From Hirsutella rhossiliensis (taxonomy: Eukaryota > Ascomycota > Sordariomycetes > Hypocreales > Ophiocordycipitaceae), in contig NW_025408669.1 in assembly GCF_020360975.1 (NCBI RefSeq), positions 7,192,001 through 7,256,000 on the forward strand: a DNA stretch of 64,000 bases. The letters are read 5' to 3'. The position numbers and the translations under genes are program-made. The notes beneath the pieces were generated by a model. That model was not told the origin of the DNA. It did no database searches and worked only from the letters and a program-made list of their open reading frames with translations. This document shows, one piece after another, positions 45,301 through 59,340 of the stretch (its first letter is position 1; every line of letters begins with the position of its first letter).

Positions 45301-48300
45301 GATCTTAAGTAAGCGGAAAAGAATATAAATAGTTATTACTACTCTTACTTTAACTTATAAGACCGGTAGCTAGTCTATATTTAACGCGCGTAATAATATA
45401 TAGTAGCTAGTCTATATAATACGTTTAATTACGTATAGTAGCTATTTTATTTAATTACCTATTAGACTTATACTAAATCTAAGTAAATAGCTAGGTTAAA
45501 GTACTAGCCTTATACTAAGGGACTAGTATATAATAAATAGTAGTAATTCCTATTCCCTTAACTATTTATTATCTTAAGGTCTATATTTAGTAGAACGAAA
45601 GATAAAGAATAAGGAAAGGGATAAGTTAACCTCGACCTATAAACCTTAATATCTTCTTAGGAAGAAAGCTCCTACTCGCGTACTAATAAATACTAGCTTC
45701 TTAATCGCTTTTTATAGAAGAAATACTTAGGGAACTCTAGATAAAAGTAGAACTTTAATATATTAAAGCTTAAGTAATATAGAGCTTTTATTAGTAGATA
45801 GAAAGATACTTATTTCTAGGATATTTCCCGTTAAGTTCCTATAGAAATAGAAGATAGCTAGATCGCCTACCTTAGTAATAGGAATAACGCTTAAAATAAT
45901 TAAAAGTAGAACTTCTATAATATAACTTACTAGCTTACTTAGCTAATCGTTAAGGCCTATAAAAATAAATTAATAACTTAGAATACGTTCTAGAAATAAG
46001 GTAATATTAGCTATAAATAATAAAGCTATATAGAAATCGGTATAATATAGCTTCCCTTACCTTACCTTAACTACTTTTATTAAAAGGATAAAGCCTTAAA
46101 AGTTTACTAAACTATAATAACTAAAATAAAAAAGAACCTTTAAATAATACTGCCCTTAGCTATATATTCGCGATAATAACCCTAGTAAACTAGCTAGTAA
46201 GCTTAATTATAAAAGAAGCTCTTATAAGACTATTAGTAAAAGCTATAGTAAGAGAAACTAAGGATAATACTATTATAAACCCTCCTTAAGTACCCTTAGT
46301 ATATATTAAACTAAAAGATATAAGGAAGTTTAACCCTACTAGCCCCTTTAATATAACGTTCGATATTCTTAAAGAAACTAAGAAAACAATTATATATAAA
46401 AGCATCGATCGATTTATTAATTCCCTAAAGTAAGTAGCTATTTATAGACCGAAATACGCTAATAAACTAACGATATTAATCCCTAGCTTACTCCGCGGAA
46501 CCGCTATTAAATAGTATTCTAGCGATCTTAGTAAATCCGACTAAGCTATACTTTATACCCTAGACTAAGGATATACCGCCTAGTATACTAAACTATAAAA
46601 ATACTTTACTATCTAGCTAGAAGTAGCGTTAAGATCTTTATAAATAAAACGATTTACTACCTTAAATATTATAAATAAAGCCGACTTTTATAAATAGATA
46701 TTAAAGCTTTACTAAAAAGTAAAAGTAGCGCTATACTTAAAAGAGTACCTTATTATACTAGTTTATTAACGACTAAACGTATTACTATAAGAATTATTCC
46801 GCTAACCTATTAGTCTAAAATTATTTAATACTTAGATTAATAACTATAAGTAACTTATCCTATAGTTAGAAACTAAGCTAATAGTTAGGTTATAAGGAAA
46901 GATAAGTAATATAGTAAAAGAACGTATATAAAGTAGATTATATAAAACTAAGAATAAGACTATAGTAAACTCTACCTTATCTATAGCTAAACTAACTAGT
47001 TAGAAACCCTAGGAATAAGGGTAATTTTAATAGAAAGGAAATATAATAACTATATTAAGATAGAATAATCTATACTAAGTAAACGTAGGCCTAGTACTAA
47101 ACTAATTAACTAGCCTTTAAGCTAGACTATAGCCTTAGGATTTAAAACTAAAGGAGGGCTCTTAGGAAAACCTAATTATTATTAACCTCGCTTATTAGCT
47201 TTAAGCGGTATTAACTAATAACTAAGGTAAGATATATCTTTCCTAGGAAATATAAAACTAGATCTTATTTACCTAAGATAAAGGGCTAGAAGATAAAGAT
47301 ACTACCGCGAATATAAGAGAAGATATTAAAGAAATAAAAGATAAGATCTTATTTATTCTTAATATAATAGAAGTAGAACTTATAAGACTAAGTAGTTCGC
47401 TTAGAGTACTAAGAAACTAGCTAATTATAAGAGCGGCGCTATAAACCGAAATATTAAATCTAATAAAGCCGTCCTAGTTTATATACGCTTAGATATCTAT
47501 CTTTAAAACTAAAGGCCTAGACTAACTATTAAATATATATATAGACTTTAATATAGCCCGCTTTATAATTAAGGAAGACTAGCTTAACTACTTTAACGAT
47601 ATAACCCTTAATATAGCCTAGTAGGTCCTACTATTTAGTATAAGGAAAAGCTAAACTAAGGGTTAAGCGACCTTAATAATTAATATCTTAGGGAAATAGG
47701 GAACGGGATTTAAGGTTAGGTAATTTACTATTAGCGCCTAGGTAGTTTAGACCTTATCTATAAGATTATTACTTAGATAAGATTTCTTAGTACTAAATAA
47801 AGTTAATATCCTAAACTTTAAGGGAATAATATTTATTAGCTTATATAGTAACCTAATAGTTATAGCTTGCTCGACCTAATAAGGCTATACGATCTATTAT
47901 TAGGTTATATACTAAGCTAAAGTTAACGTCCCTATATATAGGATAAAACGCTTACTAGTATAGATTAAGGACATACTAAGGGATTATAACCTAGTATTTT
48001 TTCTAAGAGACCTATTATTAGTTTATAACTTAATCTAAGGTATAACTTTAGTTATAGCGGTTAATACTACTACTTACTATATCTAATTTAAGAAAGGATA
48101 GTACTTAAGAATATTAATAGACCTTAGCGACGAAATATAGTTTTTATAGATCGACCTACTTAAGGAAACCCTAGCTAAGGTAACTTTAATTAAAGAGCTA
48201 GCTATATAAAAGACTATAAAATATAGTAAACTATATTAAGATACTAACCTATTAAAAGAAACCTTAGAAGAAAGGAGCCCTAAGTTTATTAAAGGGGAAC

Positions 48301-51300
48301 TCCTTTTATAGATATATAGATAAACTCCGAACTATAAGATTAGGATTTTATAAGACTATAGCCTCTTAGAGATAACTATTTTAAAGGATATTAAAATCTA
48401 TAATTAAGACCCCGCGTTTATAGAAAAGATCTAATATATAGTCGCCTCTTTCCTAACCTTATAAAAGGACTAAGGTATTATTAAGGTCTACCTAGACTAC
48501 TATATATATATTCTACTAGTAGAAAATTAATACCTATAAAAACTAGCTTTTAAGGCTTACTCGCTTAGCTAGAAAGATAAGGTGCTAATTAACTAGACTT
48601 ATAAGGACTTATATTAAAAGGGGCGTATAAAATAAGCTATAAAGGTAACCTTATTCGCTTACCTTATATTTATAGTTTAAAGAACTATATATAATAACGA
48701 AAAGGGCTAAATAGTAATAGACCTATATACTCTTAATAGTATAGCTATCTTAGACGCCTACCTAATACCGCTTTAAGGAGATATAATTTAAAAGCTATAA
48801 AGAAAACGCTTTATTTCTATTATAAATACTTAGTCCTTCTTTTATTAGTTCCTTATCTATAAGGAGTATTAAGAAAGGTTTATAGTAATTAGCTATAGAA
48901 GCTTAAAATAACTAACGGTAGCCTTAATAGGATATAAGAACTTACTTATATATATTTAACGATTTATAGACTAAATCCTTTAAGAATATATAGAATATTC
49001 TTTTAAGTATATCGATAATATTATAATATACTTAGATATAGAAAACGACTATATTTATTACTTTTAGGCTATCTTCTAACTCTTTATTAACTATAACTTA
49101 GCTTTAGCTAAATTAAAATTATTCTTAAGCTACTTATTTATAAAACTATTAGGATTTTAAGTTAATAGTATTAGCTTAATAAATACTAAAGAATAAGTAT
49201 AGGTATTATAGGATATAGAGTTTCTAAATACCTTATAGGTACTAAAAAAGTAGCTTAGCTTAGTTAACTAGCTATAGTACTTAGTAGCTTACTTCTTTTA
49301 AAAGGTAGAGGCGCTCTAGGTTTAGAAAATAGTAATACTTAAAAAAGTATAAGATAGTTAAGCGCTACTTAAAGGATTAGTAAGGAATAAATATACCTTT
49401 AAAGTAATATACTAACCGTCCTTAGTAAAGGAATAAGCCTTCTAAGATATTATAAACGCTCTTATAAAACTAACGTAGCTATACTATTTCGACCTATAAT
49501 AGCTATTATTCCTATAAATTAATACTAGCCGCGAGCTAGGCTTTATAGTAGTAGCCTTTTACTTAGTATTAAGGGTAGACTAGAACCTAAGAAGAACCCT
49601 ACCTTAAACGAGTATCTAGCTAATCCTTTACCTTAGTAAATGCTTACTTAGTAGAGAGCCTAGATACTAGCTTACTAAACTTAAAGTTACTTATCTTTCC
49701 TAAGCTTATTAGAAGCTCTAGTTATATATTATCTCTACCTTACTACTAAAGGTCGTTATATTAATTAACTACGCTACTATAAGCGTAATCTTAAAGTAAA
49801 TATCGTTATTTACTATTAGTATAAAGATAAATAATTAGCTTATACTTACTTTATAGTACCTTAGCTAGTTTCCCTTAAAGGTCTACTATATTTCTAGAAC
49901 TATAAATATCCTTACTAATATACTATCTTAACTACTATTTATAATACCTAGGAAATATAAACCTAGGGAATTAAACCGCGTTTAAGAAGATAAAGCGCTA
50001 GTTAAATATATATATATAGTTATAGAATCCTTTATTTAATCTAACTTATACTAAAAGATCTAAGAAGTATATATAAAAGAACCTAAGTAGGCCGGTATAC
50101 TAAAGTAGCTTAAAAGCGATAAGTCCTAGGTTAGTCTCTTATTTATTTAGCGGAATAAGTTACTTTACTTAGTTAAGTCTAAAGGTTATTACTAGCTTTA
50201 TATCCCTACTACCTATACTAAGGAAATTATCGCCGATAACTATATAAGTAAATTTTACCTTAGATAGCGAAGGATATAAGAGGAATTATCCTTTATATTT
50301 ACTATTATTAGCCTTAAGAAACTTATCGATAGCTTTATTAATAAGTATAACGCTTACTATAAGAACTAAACTAACTAGTTAAAGGCCCTTAATAAGTTAG
50401 TTTTAATTACTTCCCTAGCCTTACCTTTTTATATAATTGCTATAGATTTTATAATAAGGCTCTTAGATATCCTTATAAACTAAACTTTATAGATACTACC
50501 TATTAAGGTCTATTATAATATACTACTAATAGTAACTAATAAGTTCTTAAAAATAAAGCTCTTTATCTTAAGCTATAATTAGTTTATTATAAAAGACTAA
50601 GCTAAGGTACTATTTACTAAGTTAATATACTATAACTAAGGGATTCCTACTTAGATTATCTTTAACTAAGACCCTAAGTTCCTCTTAGCGTTCTAAAAAG
50701 GACTATAGATAGTATATAGGTCTAAGTTACTAGTATCTATAGCTTAGTATCCCTAGACTAATAGCTTATTAAAATAACGTAACTAAGTAGTTAAAACTAT
50801 ACTTTAGTTCTTTATAACTAACTTCCTATCTTATTAATAGGTTAATATATTACTATTACTTTAATTTACCCTTAATAACTCTTACTCCTTAGTAATTAGC
50901 ACCTTTTTAAGCGAGCTATTAACTAGGATATAGATAGATAATAGTAGGCGATACCTTAGGGAAGGCCCCTTATAGATAGATAGGGAGATACTCTAAGACT
51001 AAGCTAGGATCTCGATCGCTCTAGCCTAAGCGGGAATAAAAAGGCGGTATAATATAAAGTACTAACCGCTAGAGTTTAAGCTTAGGGATTAAGTATAGCT
51101 CTAGCTAGGGAAAGGATATAGCGTAGCTAATAAATAAGTAGTAAAGTTAAAGGAACGCTATATAGGACCGTTCGAAGTCCTTAAACGGATCGGCTATTTA
51201 GCCTACCGCCTTAACTTAGCTAGATCCTTAAATATCTATAACGTTATTTCCGTTATATAGCTATAGCCGGCCGAACGATTAAACGCCCGACCTAGCTTAG

Positions 51301-51690
51301 AACTTAATACTAACTACTAGGAAATCGAAAGAATCCTTAACTCTAGAACTTATAAATATAGCTAAGGGACCGCTTATATAAAATACCTCGTTAGCTAAAA
51401 AGGCTAGCTAAGTAGATAGTAAGGAGCATTATAAGGTTATATTACCTATACCTAGAAGCTCCGCGCGCGCGCTATATAACGGTATAAGCTACTATAGCTA
51501 AGGGAGAAATAATAGTATATAGTATACGCTATTACTATTCGTTCTCTTAAAAGTCTAAGGATAAGTTAACTAGCTAATAAATATTAATAAGCTATTTATA
51601 GCGAACGGTAATCTAATACTATATTTTAGTACCTATATTTATTTTTATTTTAAGAACTTAATTTCCTTATTCTTTTACGCTCCCTTTTTT
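45301..51690 (+). mobile_element. Gypsy-type element Z (third Gypsy lineage)
   Basis: This plus-strand element has gag, protease, reverse transcriptase, RNase H and integrase in Gypsy order. It is not closely similar to M1/M2 or G2 in any segment I compared. I could not find its LTRs, so the outer limits are approximate. It is RIP-saturated. Confidence 0.7.
46300..51400 (+). pseudogene. Z gag-pol, RIP-degraded
   Basis: Gag-like sequence occurs at about 46340-46800 (PFNITFDILKETKKTI, then DRFINSLK). A protease-reverse transcriptase linker lies near 47700-48500. Reverse transcriptase has YIDNIIIYL at 49008-49034, where the family has YIDD. Integrase shows AIDFIIRLLDIL (about 50440-50475; D-x-x-x-L-P-x-T pattern), DPKFLLAF (about 50672-50695) and YPQTNSLLK*RN (about 50747-50785; family HPQTDGQ-x-ERRN). 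The integrase C-terminus has GPFEVLKRIGYLAYRLNL (51166-51219) ending in QLQPAERLNARPS, typical of fungal Gypsy elements. All catalytic Asp codons preceded by T are at risk of RIP, and several now read Asn. Confidence 0.75.
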
Positions 51691-52827
51691 ATATTAAACC
51701 GCGCCCCTCTTATACCTATATTTAAGGTTCTTATTATCTAAGGCTATAAGTATTATAGTAAGGACCTAGTATTTCGCTAGTATTTCTCCGACTAAATCTA
51801 TTACTAACCGCTATACCTAAGCCTTAAGGGATTCTACTAAGTAGTTTAATTATATAGGAATAAGGTAGAACTCTTCTATAACCTTAAGTTTAATATAGCC
51901 GCTTTTACTAAGTAGAAATAGGATAATTATAGTATATATACTAACTACCGCGACCTCTTTACTAGATAAGGATACGATCTTAATATAGGCTTAATAGAAA
52001 ATAGTATATATTACGCCCCTTTATCTCTTCCCTTATTTAAAGCCCGCGACCTATATAACTATAACTAGCTATACTTCTCTATACTTTATAGCGCCGCCGC
52101 CTATTATAAAACTACTATAACTCCTATAACTACTTAAACTAATAGGAATATAATATTAACTATCTAACTATAATAGGTTAGCGCTTCCTATCGCTATAAT
52201 CTTAGTACTCCTTTATATATTTACTTTAACGACTATACTTTATTACTATCGAGCTTTAGTAATTTATCTAGCGACTCGCTACTATTAGTTTTAGGTATTA
52301 TAAGAAAAACCCCTAGCACCCCCTATAACGCCCGCGGGTAGTTTACCCTATTATTTAATAAGGATAAGCTTCTCCCTTTATTACTACGCGACCTAGATAG
52401 GGCTATCTTCCCCGATAAAACTAAGATAATAACTAGCGCCCTTAAAACTATATAGATCGCTATAATCTTAGCTAACGTTATTAATAAGCTCCTATTTAAA
52501 TAAGTCGCCTTTATAAATACTAAGATACTTAAGATTATTGCTATTATTATTAGTATAAAGTACCTCCCTACCTATCTAAAGATATTTAAGGCCGCCGCTA
52601 TAAAGGAGCGTAAGGCTATTAGTATACCGGGAACCTATAAGTTTAAGGAGAGCCTTAAGCGTACCCCGGCTAAACCTAGAGGATCTAGTATAATAAACCT
52701 TACCTTTAACGAGCTATTAAGGAACCTGTTCGCTAAACGCTTACTCGCCGCTACTATAGCCTTACCCTTTACTCCCTTTAAATAGGCTAACCTATTCGCC
52801 GAGGAATAAGCCCTAATACTAGTTTAA
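51691..52827 (+). pseudogene. Unrecognised long frame downstream of Z pol
   Basis: No family is recognised. Starting at ATA 51691 (an ATG would become ATA under RIP), about 379 codons can be read in one frame to TAA/TAG at 52825-52830. It has only a limited number of TAA/TAG stops, all explainable as former Gln or Trp. The second half (about 52230-52800) is the most open, with LLLVLGIIRKTPS, FNKDKLLPLLLRDLDRAIFP and a basic tail (KAAAIKERKAISIPGTYKFK). It has no zinc knuckle, reverse transcriptase or transposase motif. It may be an additional frame of Z, the start of another element cut by G2-B, or a captured gene. It follows Z integrase by about 300 bp in the same direction. Confidence 0.45.
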
Positions 52828-53259
52828 TAGAAGCTTAACCCCTTTTAAGTTCTAAGCTATAGAAAACCTAAACTATTCCTTATTATACTTTTTATAGTAT
52901 ACTATAATAACCCGGCTAATATAAACGGCTATATAGGTATTATTTACTCTAGGTTAAAAGCGCTAGTCTATAGAGCCCTAAAGGTAGCCGTAATATTACG
53001 AACTAGCTAACTATAAGGGGAAGACGGTTAAAATATAGGCTATATAGCTAAAGCGTAGGATACTAAGTACTATAGACTATAAAAGAACCGTTAATATAAA
53101 GGTTATATAACGGATTAGTTAGATTAGTTAGATCGGATAATCGATACTAAGTAAACTAAGTACTAATTAGTTTAATTAGTTAGATTAGCTAAATTAATAC
53201 TAAGTAGACTAAATAGGCTAAATATAATAAGTAATATTATTAGGGTAAGGAAACTATAG
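52828..53259. other. AT-rich spacer with TTAGTTAGAT-type tandem repeat
   Basis: No frame is seen. Between about 53105 and 53225, TTAGTTAGAT and near variants (TTAGTTTAATTAGTTAGAT, ACTAAGTAGACTAAATAGGC) recur as a loose tandem array. The stretch ends where the truncated LTR of G2-B begins. Confidence 0.5.
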
Positions 53260-53513
53260 ATATATAGCTACCTACTTTTACTCTTTTAAATAAATAGCTC
53301 CTTAGCTTTTAATATATTATAATTATTACGATCTCTATTATAATCTTATCTTTAATTCTAATTACTTAATTACTTAGTTATAGTCTACGGTCTATAACCT
53401 CTAACTTATTACTAACGTAATATACTTATTATTACTTAAACTACGCCCTATTATATCTATTAATATAAACCCCTTAATAGGTTTATCCCTTAAGAATAGC
53501 ACTAGTCGTTATA
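53260..53513 (+). repeat. Partial 5' LTR of G2-B
   Basis: The last 254 bp of the 450-bp LTR are present, from the ATATATAGCTACCTAC block to GTCGTTATA at 53505-53513. The internal region then begins CGTTAAAAGCTC, matching TATTAAAAGCTC of G2-A. Confidence 0.82.
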
Positions 53514-53639
53514 CGTTAAAAGCTCTTATTTAGTATAATACCGCGTTACTATAAGTAATATCGTAACTATTAATATACCTATATAGTAAACTAGATTAAC
53601 TAACTCTAGAGCTACTATATCGCCTTAGAATATAATATA

Positions 53640-56600
53640 CGAGATTATTACCCTTTAATATAAGGTATAGTTACTTAGAAATAGAGGAGGTAATAGATAA
53701 GTTAAGGACCTTAGAGAAGTAGTTAAACTAAAATAGCTAGGACTATTTAATAGTACTTATAGCACGCTTTAAGACTTTCTTACTTAACTTAAGGCCTACT
53801 ACCGGTTTTATCTTACTAAACTCTTAGACTTAGTTAAAAAGGTACTTTATATAGGAAATTATTTATCTAGAATAGTACTCGCTTAGTTTAGACCTATTAT
53901 AAGGGACTTTCTTAATAACTAACTAGCGCGACGAGATAATAAGATAGATAAAGTCTTTGCTAGTTTCTAAGGATTTAAAGAAGCTATTATAAAGGTATTT
54001 AAAATAACTAATAAGGAATAAGAAGCTAAATAGAAACTTTAAGAACTTTAATAAAGAATCTTAATATTAGATTATACTATAAAGTTCTATTAAGTTACCT
54101 TAAAACTTAATTAAGATAACGAACCTCTTATATTACGATTTTATAATAGGCTTAAAAAAGAAGTTAAGGACGAGCTCTATAAGGAAAATTAACCTAATAA
54201 CCTCTTAGACTATATTATTATAGTAGTATAAATCGACGATAAATAGTATACGCGACGCTAAGAAAAGAAATAAAGAAGAGGAAACTAAAACCCTTCTTAT
54301 AAAAATAACTTTAATAAACGCGCTAACTATAAAAAGAAGCGCGAAACTCTTATTACCTATACCTATATAACTAACTTAGGTAAGATAGATCTAAACGTAA
54401 TATAAAAAAGTAAAGGAAAGTATTTTAATTATAGGAAACTTAAATATTACTCTAAAAAATATAGATAACCTTATAAGGAGAAGAAAACCTACTAGGTACT
54501 AGCCCTAGAAGGTAAGAAATACCTAAACGCTATTAATAGATAAGAACTAAAGTATAAACTCCTTAGTTAGACTATATACTATAACGATAAATATATAGTA
54601 TACCTAAGTAATAAGAACGGTATTAGATAGTTCCTAAGGCTACTAAGGAAAACCCTTATAATAATATAACGAAGGGATCTTAAAATATAAAAATAAGTTA
54701 AATTTATAGAACTAAAATACCTTTATTTTAAAGGAATCTCTTAAAACTAAATTAAGAAGAATAGTAAACGATTCTAGGAAGATATATAAAATAAAAATCG
54801 ATAATAATAATAGGCAGTCTATAAATAATATAATAAAGAAGATATAGATATAGCCCTTATACTTATAAAACTTAGATAATAACCTAAGGAGGAATAATAA
54901 AGTATTAATAATATAAGCTTTAAAGAATAAGAAATACCTAGAGAAATAAAAGATATAAACGAACTTATACTACTACCCTCGCTATTAAGGGAAAATACTA
55001 TAATTAAAGAATACGCTCTATACTTTAAAGAATTTAAAGAAATACTTAAAATTAGAACTTAATAAATACCTTAAATTCTTATAGAAAATAAATAAGCTAT
55101 ATTAATTTAATATTAACTAGTACTATATAAAGAAGACTATATTATAGTTATCGCTATAGTTAATACCTTTATAGCTTTATAATAAGAATAGTAACTATAA
55201 GGAGAATTTAAAGACGATTTATAAGTACTACTTACTTATAAGTACTATAAGTATATTTTATAGATATTATATATTTACCTAAATTATATAATATACTTTT
55301 AGATAAAGGTATAATATAATACTTTCTTAGTTAGGTTTAAGAGATAAGTATTTTCGAAACCCTACCTAAGTATAGAACTAAACTACTAGAAAATTAATTA
55401 ACGCTACCTAAATAACTAAGTTATATTATTAGAACCTAATTATAGCACGCTACTTAAATACCGCGATAATTATAGTTTATTAACGAGATATCTTTTAAAG
55501 ATATATAAAATCTATAAATAAGCTAAAATAAAGGAATAGTATAACGCTACTTACTTTAAGGTATCTAAACTATTAATCTTTTAAAGGCTTATATAATAAG
55601 TTAAATATAATAAAGAAAATTATAACGAATATATATACTTAAACTATAGAGTTTATAAATACGAAAAAGTATAAGTATAGTATAAACGATATAATAGTAT
55701 ACTAAAAGATTACTAGTAATATATATAAAGGCTATAGGCTATATTTAACTAAGGAAAAATCGATATAAAAATACTATATAAAAATTAAAAAGACGTTAAA
55801 CGAAAACTTAACCTTTAGTATAAAAACAAATAAAATTATAAAGTATAGTATAGAATTAACTACGAAGTAATATAATATAAACGATATAGCGTTAAGAAAT
55901 AAGAAATTTTCGATTAGCTATAAGAAATTAGTCTCTTAAGCCCCGATATAATACTACGCGATAAAAATATAAAGAAATAATATTAATAATAAATAAAAGA
56001 AGAATACCTAAATAAAATAAATAAAGACTAGGTAAAAAATAAGGTACGCTATCTATAAAAGGGCTATAGACTAGTATAATATAATAAAATCTAAGGACCT
56101 TATATATAGTAACGGTAAGCTATAGTAACTAAATAGTATTAGATATTTAAATCGCGGGATATTATATATATATACTTTTAGACTATAGCGCGATAGGTAA
56201 TTATATTTTACCTAGAGTTATTAATTATTACCGACTTATATAAAGATATAAGATAGATCTATATAAACTTATAAATATTAAAGGAGAGGCCTTTAATTAT
56301 AATAACGGAATTATTAATATAGAGATTAATTACCTTAATATTAATATTTAGGGCTATAATAAATAAGTTAACTTTAATATTATAGATATTAAAGAATACG
56401 ACCTTATATTAAGACTTTTATAGCTATAAGAAAGTAACTTATTAATTAACTAGAGAACTAGCTAGCTATATTAAAGTAAAGATATAAGTTTCTAAGACTA
56501 GTAAATTTAAAAGAAAGTAAAATTTTATAATAATTTAGCTACTAAATAGGATAAAAGTAATAACTATTTAAGTAAATTATTATAGGCTTTAGCGATATAA

Positions 56601-58844
56601 ACGAAAATAGTAACTAAATCGGCGGATATAATAAAATCGACTAATAAGACCTATATACTAACTAATATAGCTATATAACCTAGTATTTAATATAAATAAA
56701 ATAAAGGATATAATATAAAGATCTAAAGAGTTATTACTACTTTAAGGAAAGACCTTAAATAAATTAATAAAGAGCTTAAGTTAAGAGAAACTAGCTCTTA
56801 AAAGAAAGAATAAAGCTTACAAGATAAGATAAAGAATATCCCCTAAGAATACTAAAAATATAATAAACTCTTTAAGGAAGAACTTAAGATAGGGTTACTT
56901 AAATATAGCTAATAGGACTATAAAATTTATCTTAAGGATAGAATAACGCCGACGTTCTATAAGATTTATAACCTAAATAAAAAGCAACTATAAACGCTAC
57001 GCGACTACCTTAATAAGAATCTATAAAAGGGATATATATAAACGTTAATATTTAAAGTAAGCTACTTAGTTATATTTATTTTAAAGAAAAATAATAAGCT
57101 ATAACTAGTTATCGACTATAGACGCTTAAACGATATTATAATAAAGGACCGAATACTATTACCGCTTATATCGGAACTATAAGATTAACTATATAGTAAA
57201 AAATAGTTTATAGCCCTCGATCTTAAAGGCGCCTATAACTTAATATATATAAAAAAGGGATATAAATAGATAATAGCCTTTAAAATAAGATTTAGACTAT
57301 TTAAATATCTAGTAATACTATTTAAACTTATAAATATACTAGTTACCTTTTAATAAATAATTAATAATATCCTACGTAAATACTTAGATATCTTTATAGT
57401 AGTATACCTAGATAATATTTTAATCTTCTTAAATACCCTAGAAGAATATAAAGAATATATTTATAAGGTACTCCGCGTACTTTAAAATATAAAGTTACTA
57501 GTTAAACTAAAGAAAAGTAAGTTCTATATATAGGAAGTAGACTTCCTTAGATATACGATCTTATTAAAAGAGATATAAATATAATAAGATAAGATTAACT
57601 TAGTTAAAGAATAGCTAACGTTAAAGAATATTAAGGATATATAAAGTTTCCTAGGATTTATAAATTACTACTAATAATTTATTAAAGATTTTAGAAAGAT
57701 TATAGTATTATTATACGACTTAATAAAGAAGGAAAAAGAATTTATATAAGATAATAAAGCTAATAAAGCTTTCGAATATATTAAAACTACGATTATATAA
57801 GAACTAGTCTTAATTACCTTTAATCTTAAATAATAAATCGAACTTAAAACTAACGTATTAGACTTTACTCTAAGAGTATAAATCGGATAAAAAGATAATA
57901 AAGGAAGACTATAACTAATTATATTCTATTTAAAGAAGCTATATAGTATAGAACTTAATTACCTTATCTATAATAAAGAATTCCTTATAATTATTTAAGC
58001 TTTTAAGGAATTTTAATACTACTTTCTTAGAAGTAAATATAAAGTTAAGGTCTATATAGATTATAAGAATATCTTATATTTTATAATAACGTAATAGTTA
58101 AACGGACGATAGATCTAATAGGCTAAATACTTATTAGAATTTAACTATAAAATAATTTATAGAAAAAGAATAAAAAACGGTTAAGTTAATACCCTTAGTT
58201 GACGAAGTAACTACGATATAAGGGCACCTATAGTAAAAGGATAGCTCTTAGAAATCAACGAAAATAAGAACTACTAGTAACGATAGCTAAATATAATATT
58301 TAAAGTATAACCTAATAACTTAATATACTAAAAGATCCTAAAATAGATAAAAGAATATAAAGTACTAAATAGATATAATATAGAATATTTAAAAGTTTTA
58401 ATATATAAAAATAAAATCTAGATACTACTAGAATTATAAGATAAAGTTATATAAGATATATATAAATATTTAATATATAGATACTAAGGAATATAAAGAA
58501 TAATAGAACGGATTAAACGATAATATAACTTCTTATAGATTAAAGAAATAGTATAATAAGTTATTAAAGAATATAAACTTTATATATAAAGTAAAGCTAA
58601 ATAATATAAGCTATATAAAGAATTATAACCGCTACTAGTACTAAAGAAACTATAGGATTCGATAGCTTTTAACTATATTATAAAGCTACTACCGTTAAAA
58701 GAACCTATAACTAACGTTAAGTATAATAGTATATTTATTATTAGTAATAGATTAACGAAGTATAGATACTTTTTACTATATAAAGAAGTAAGTAATATAA
58801 AAGAGCTAGTATATATATTCCTACGAATAATTATTAGTAATTAT
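53640..58844 (+). pseudogene. G2-B gag-pol, RIP-degraded and 3'-truncated
   Basis: The same domains as in G2-A are found. The zinc knuckle is at about 54420-54465, with its Cys codons lost. Reverse transcriptase has FIALDLKGAYN (about 57200-57235) and YLDNIL at 57405-57422. RNase H is at about 57840-58100. The start of integrase (about 58660-58844) breaks off before the later catalytic residues, so the chromodomain is absent. Stops sit at former Gln and Trp codons. Confidence 0.82.
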
Positions 58845-59340
58845 TCTTATAAAGAGAGATATAAGAAGTATATAAAAATATATAAAGGTAAAATTAAAAG
58901 TAAGGGGTCGGATAGGTAGGGTAGAGAGATTTAATTCTTACGGGGGTAGTAATAAAGGTAGGGGAGTAATTATTATATTGCCTTAATTATCCTTCTTTCC
59001 TCTATCTAACGCCCCTCTTTATACCCGTCTAGTATCTTAATTAATAAAGAAGATCCCGCTTAAAGAAGCTATTAATATCCTTTCGACTACTAAGCTTTTT
59101 ACCGGTTTTTCCCCTCCTTTCTAGCCGTTGCTAGCATATCCGTCTTATCTCTCGCTACCTTTATAGGAAGCTATCGCTACTTTTGCTTCCCCTCTTGCCC
59201 CTACCCTCCTCTCTATACCTCTTTTTAGCTCCTTCCTTAAAACCTGTTTTTTAGCTTCCTAGGTCCCTCGTGCTAAGGGATATCTCTAAGAACTACGAAA
59301 TTAGGCCACGCTTCGCGACACACCCCCTTAGCTATAGCCT
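58845..59340. other. Pyrimidine-rich stretch, possible 3' LTR region of Y2
   Basis: No frame is recognised. It keeps a few more CpA and TpG than its neighbours (for example near 59117-59125 and 59300-59330). A hairpin-like block, CCCCTCTTTATACC...AATAAAGAAG, near 59012-59050 resembles CCCCTCTTTATACC...AATAAAGAGG near 63563-63600. This is weak support for a pair of LTRs flanking Y2. Confidence 0.3.

Larger units (their letters stand above)
53260..58844 (+). mobile_element. Chromodomain Gypsy G2-B, truncated at both ends
   Basis: This is a second copy of the G2 family. It starts inside the 5' LTR and stops inside integrase, in TTAGTAATTAT at 58844. It matches G2-A over 19630-25780, lacks the solo LTR and shows the empty target (TAAGTTACCTTAAA). 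It is somewhat more mutated at CpG than G2-A in several stretches, for example in the segment around 55800-55900. Confidence 0.88.

Noticed and set aside
53105..53225. Telomere-like or centromeric satellite from TTAGTTAGAT repeats
   Set aside because: The array is short, irregular and not TTAGGG. It is a local low-complexity stretch.
58845..59340. Host promoter or gene next to G2-B based on slightly less RIP
   Set aside because: No frame, and only a few CpA/TpG. A weak match to 63563-63600 suggests an LTR region of Y2 instead.
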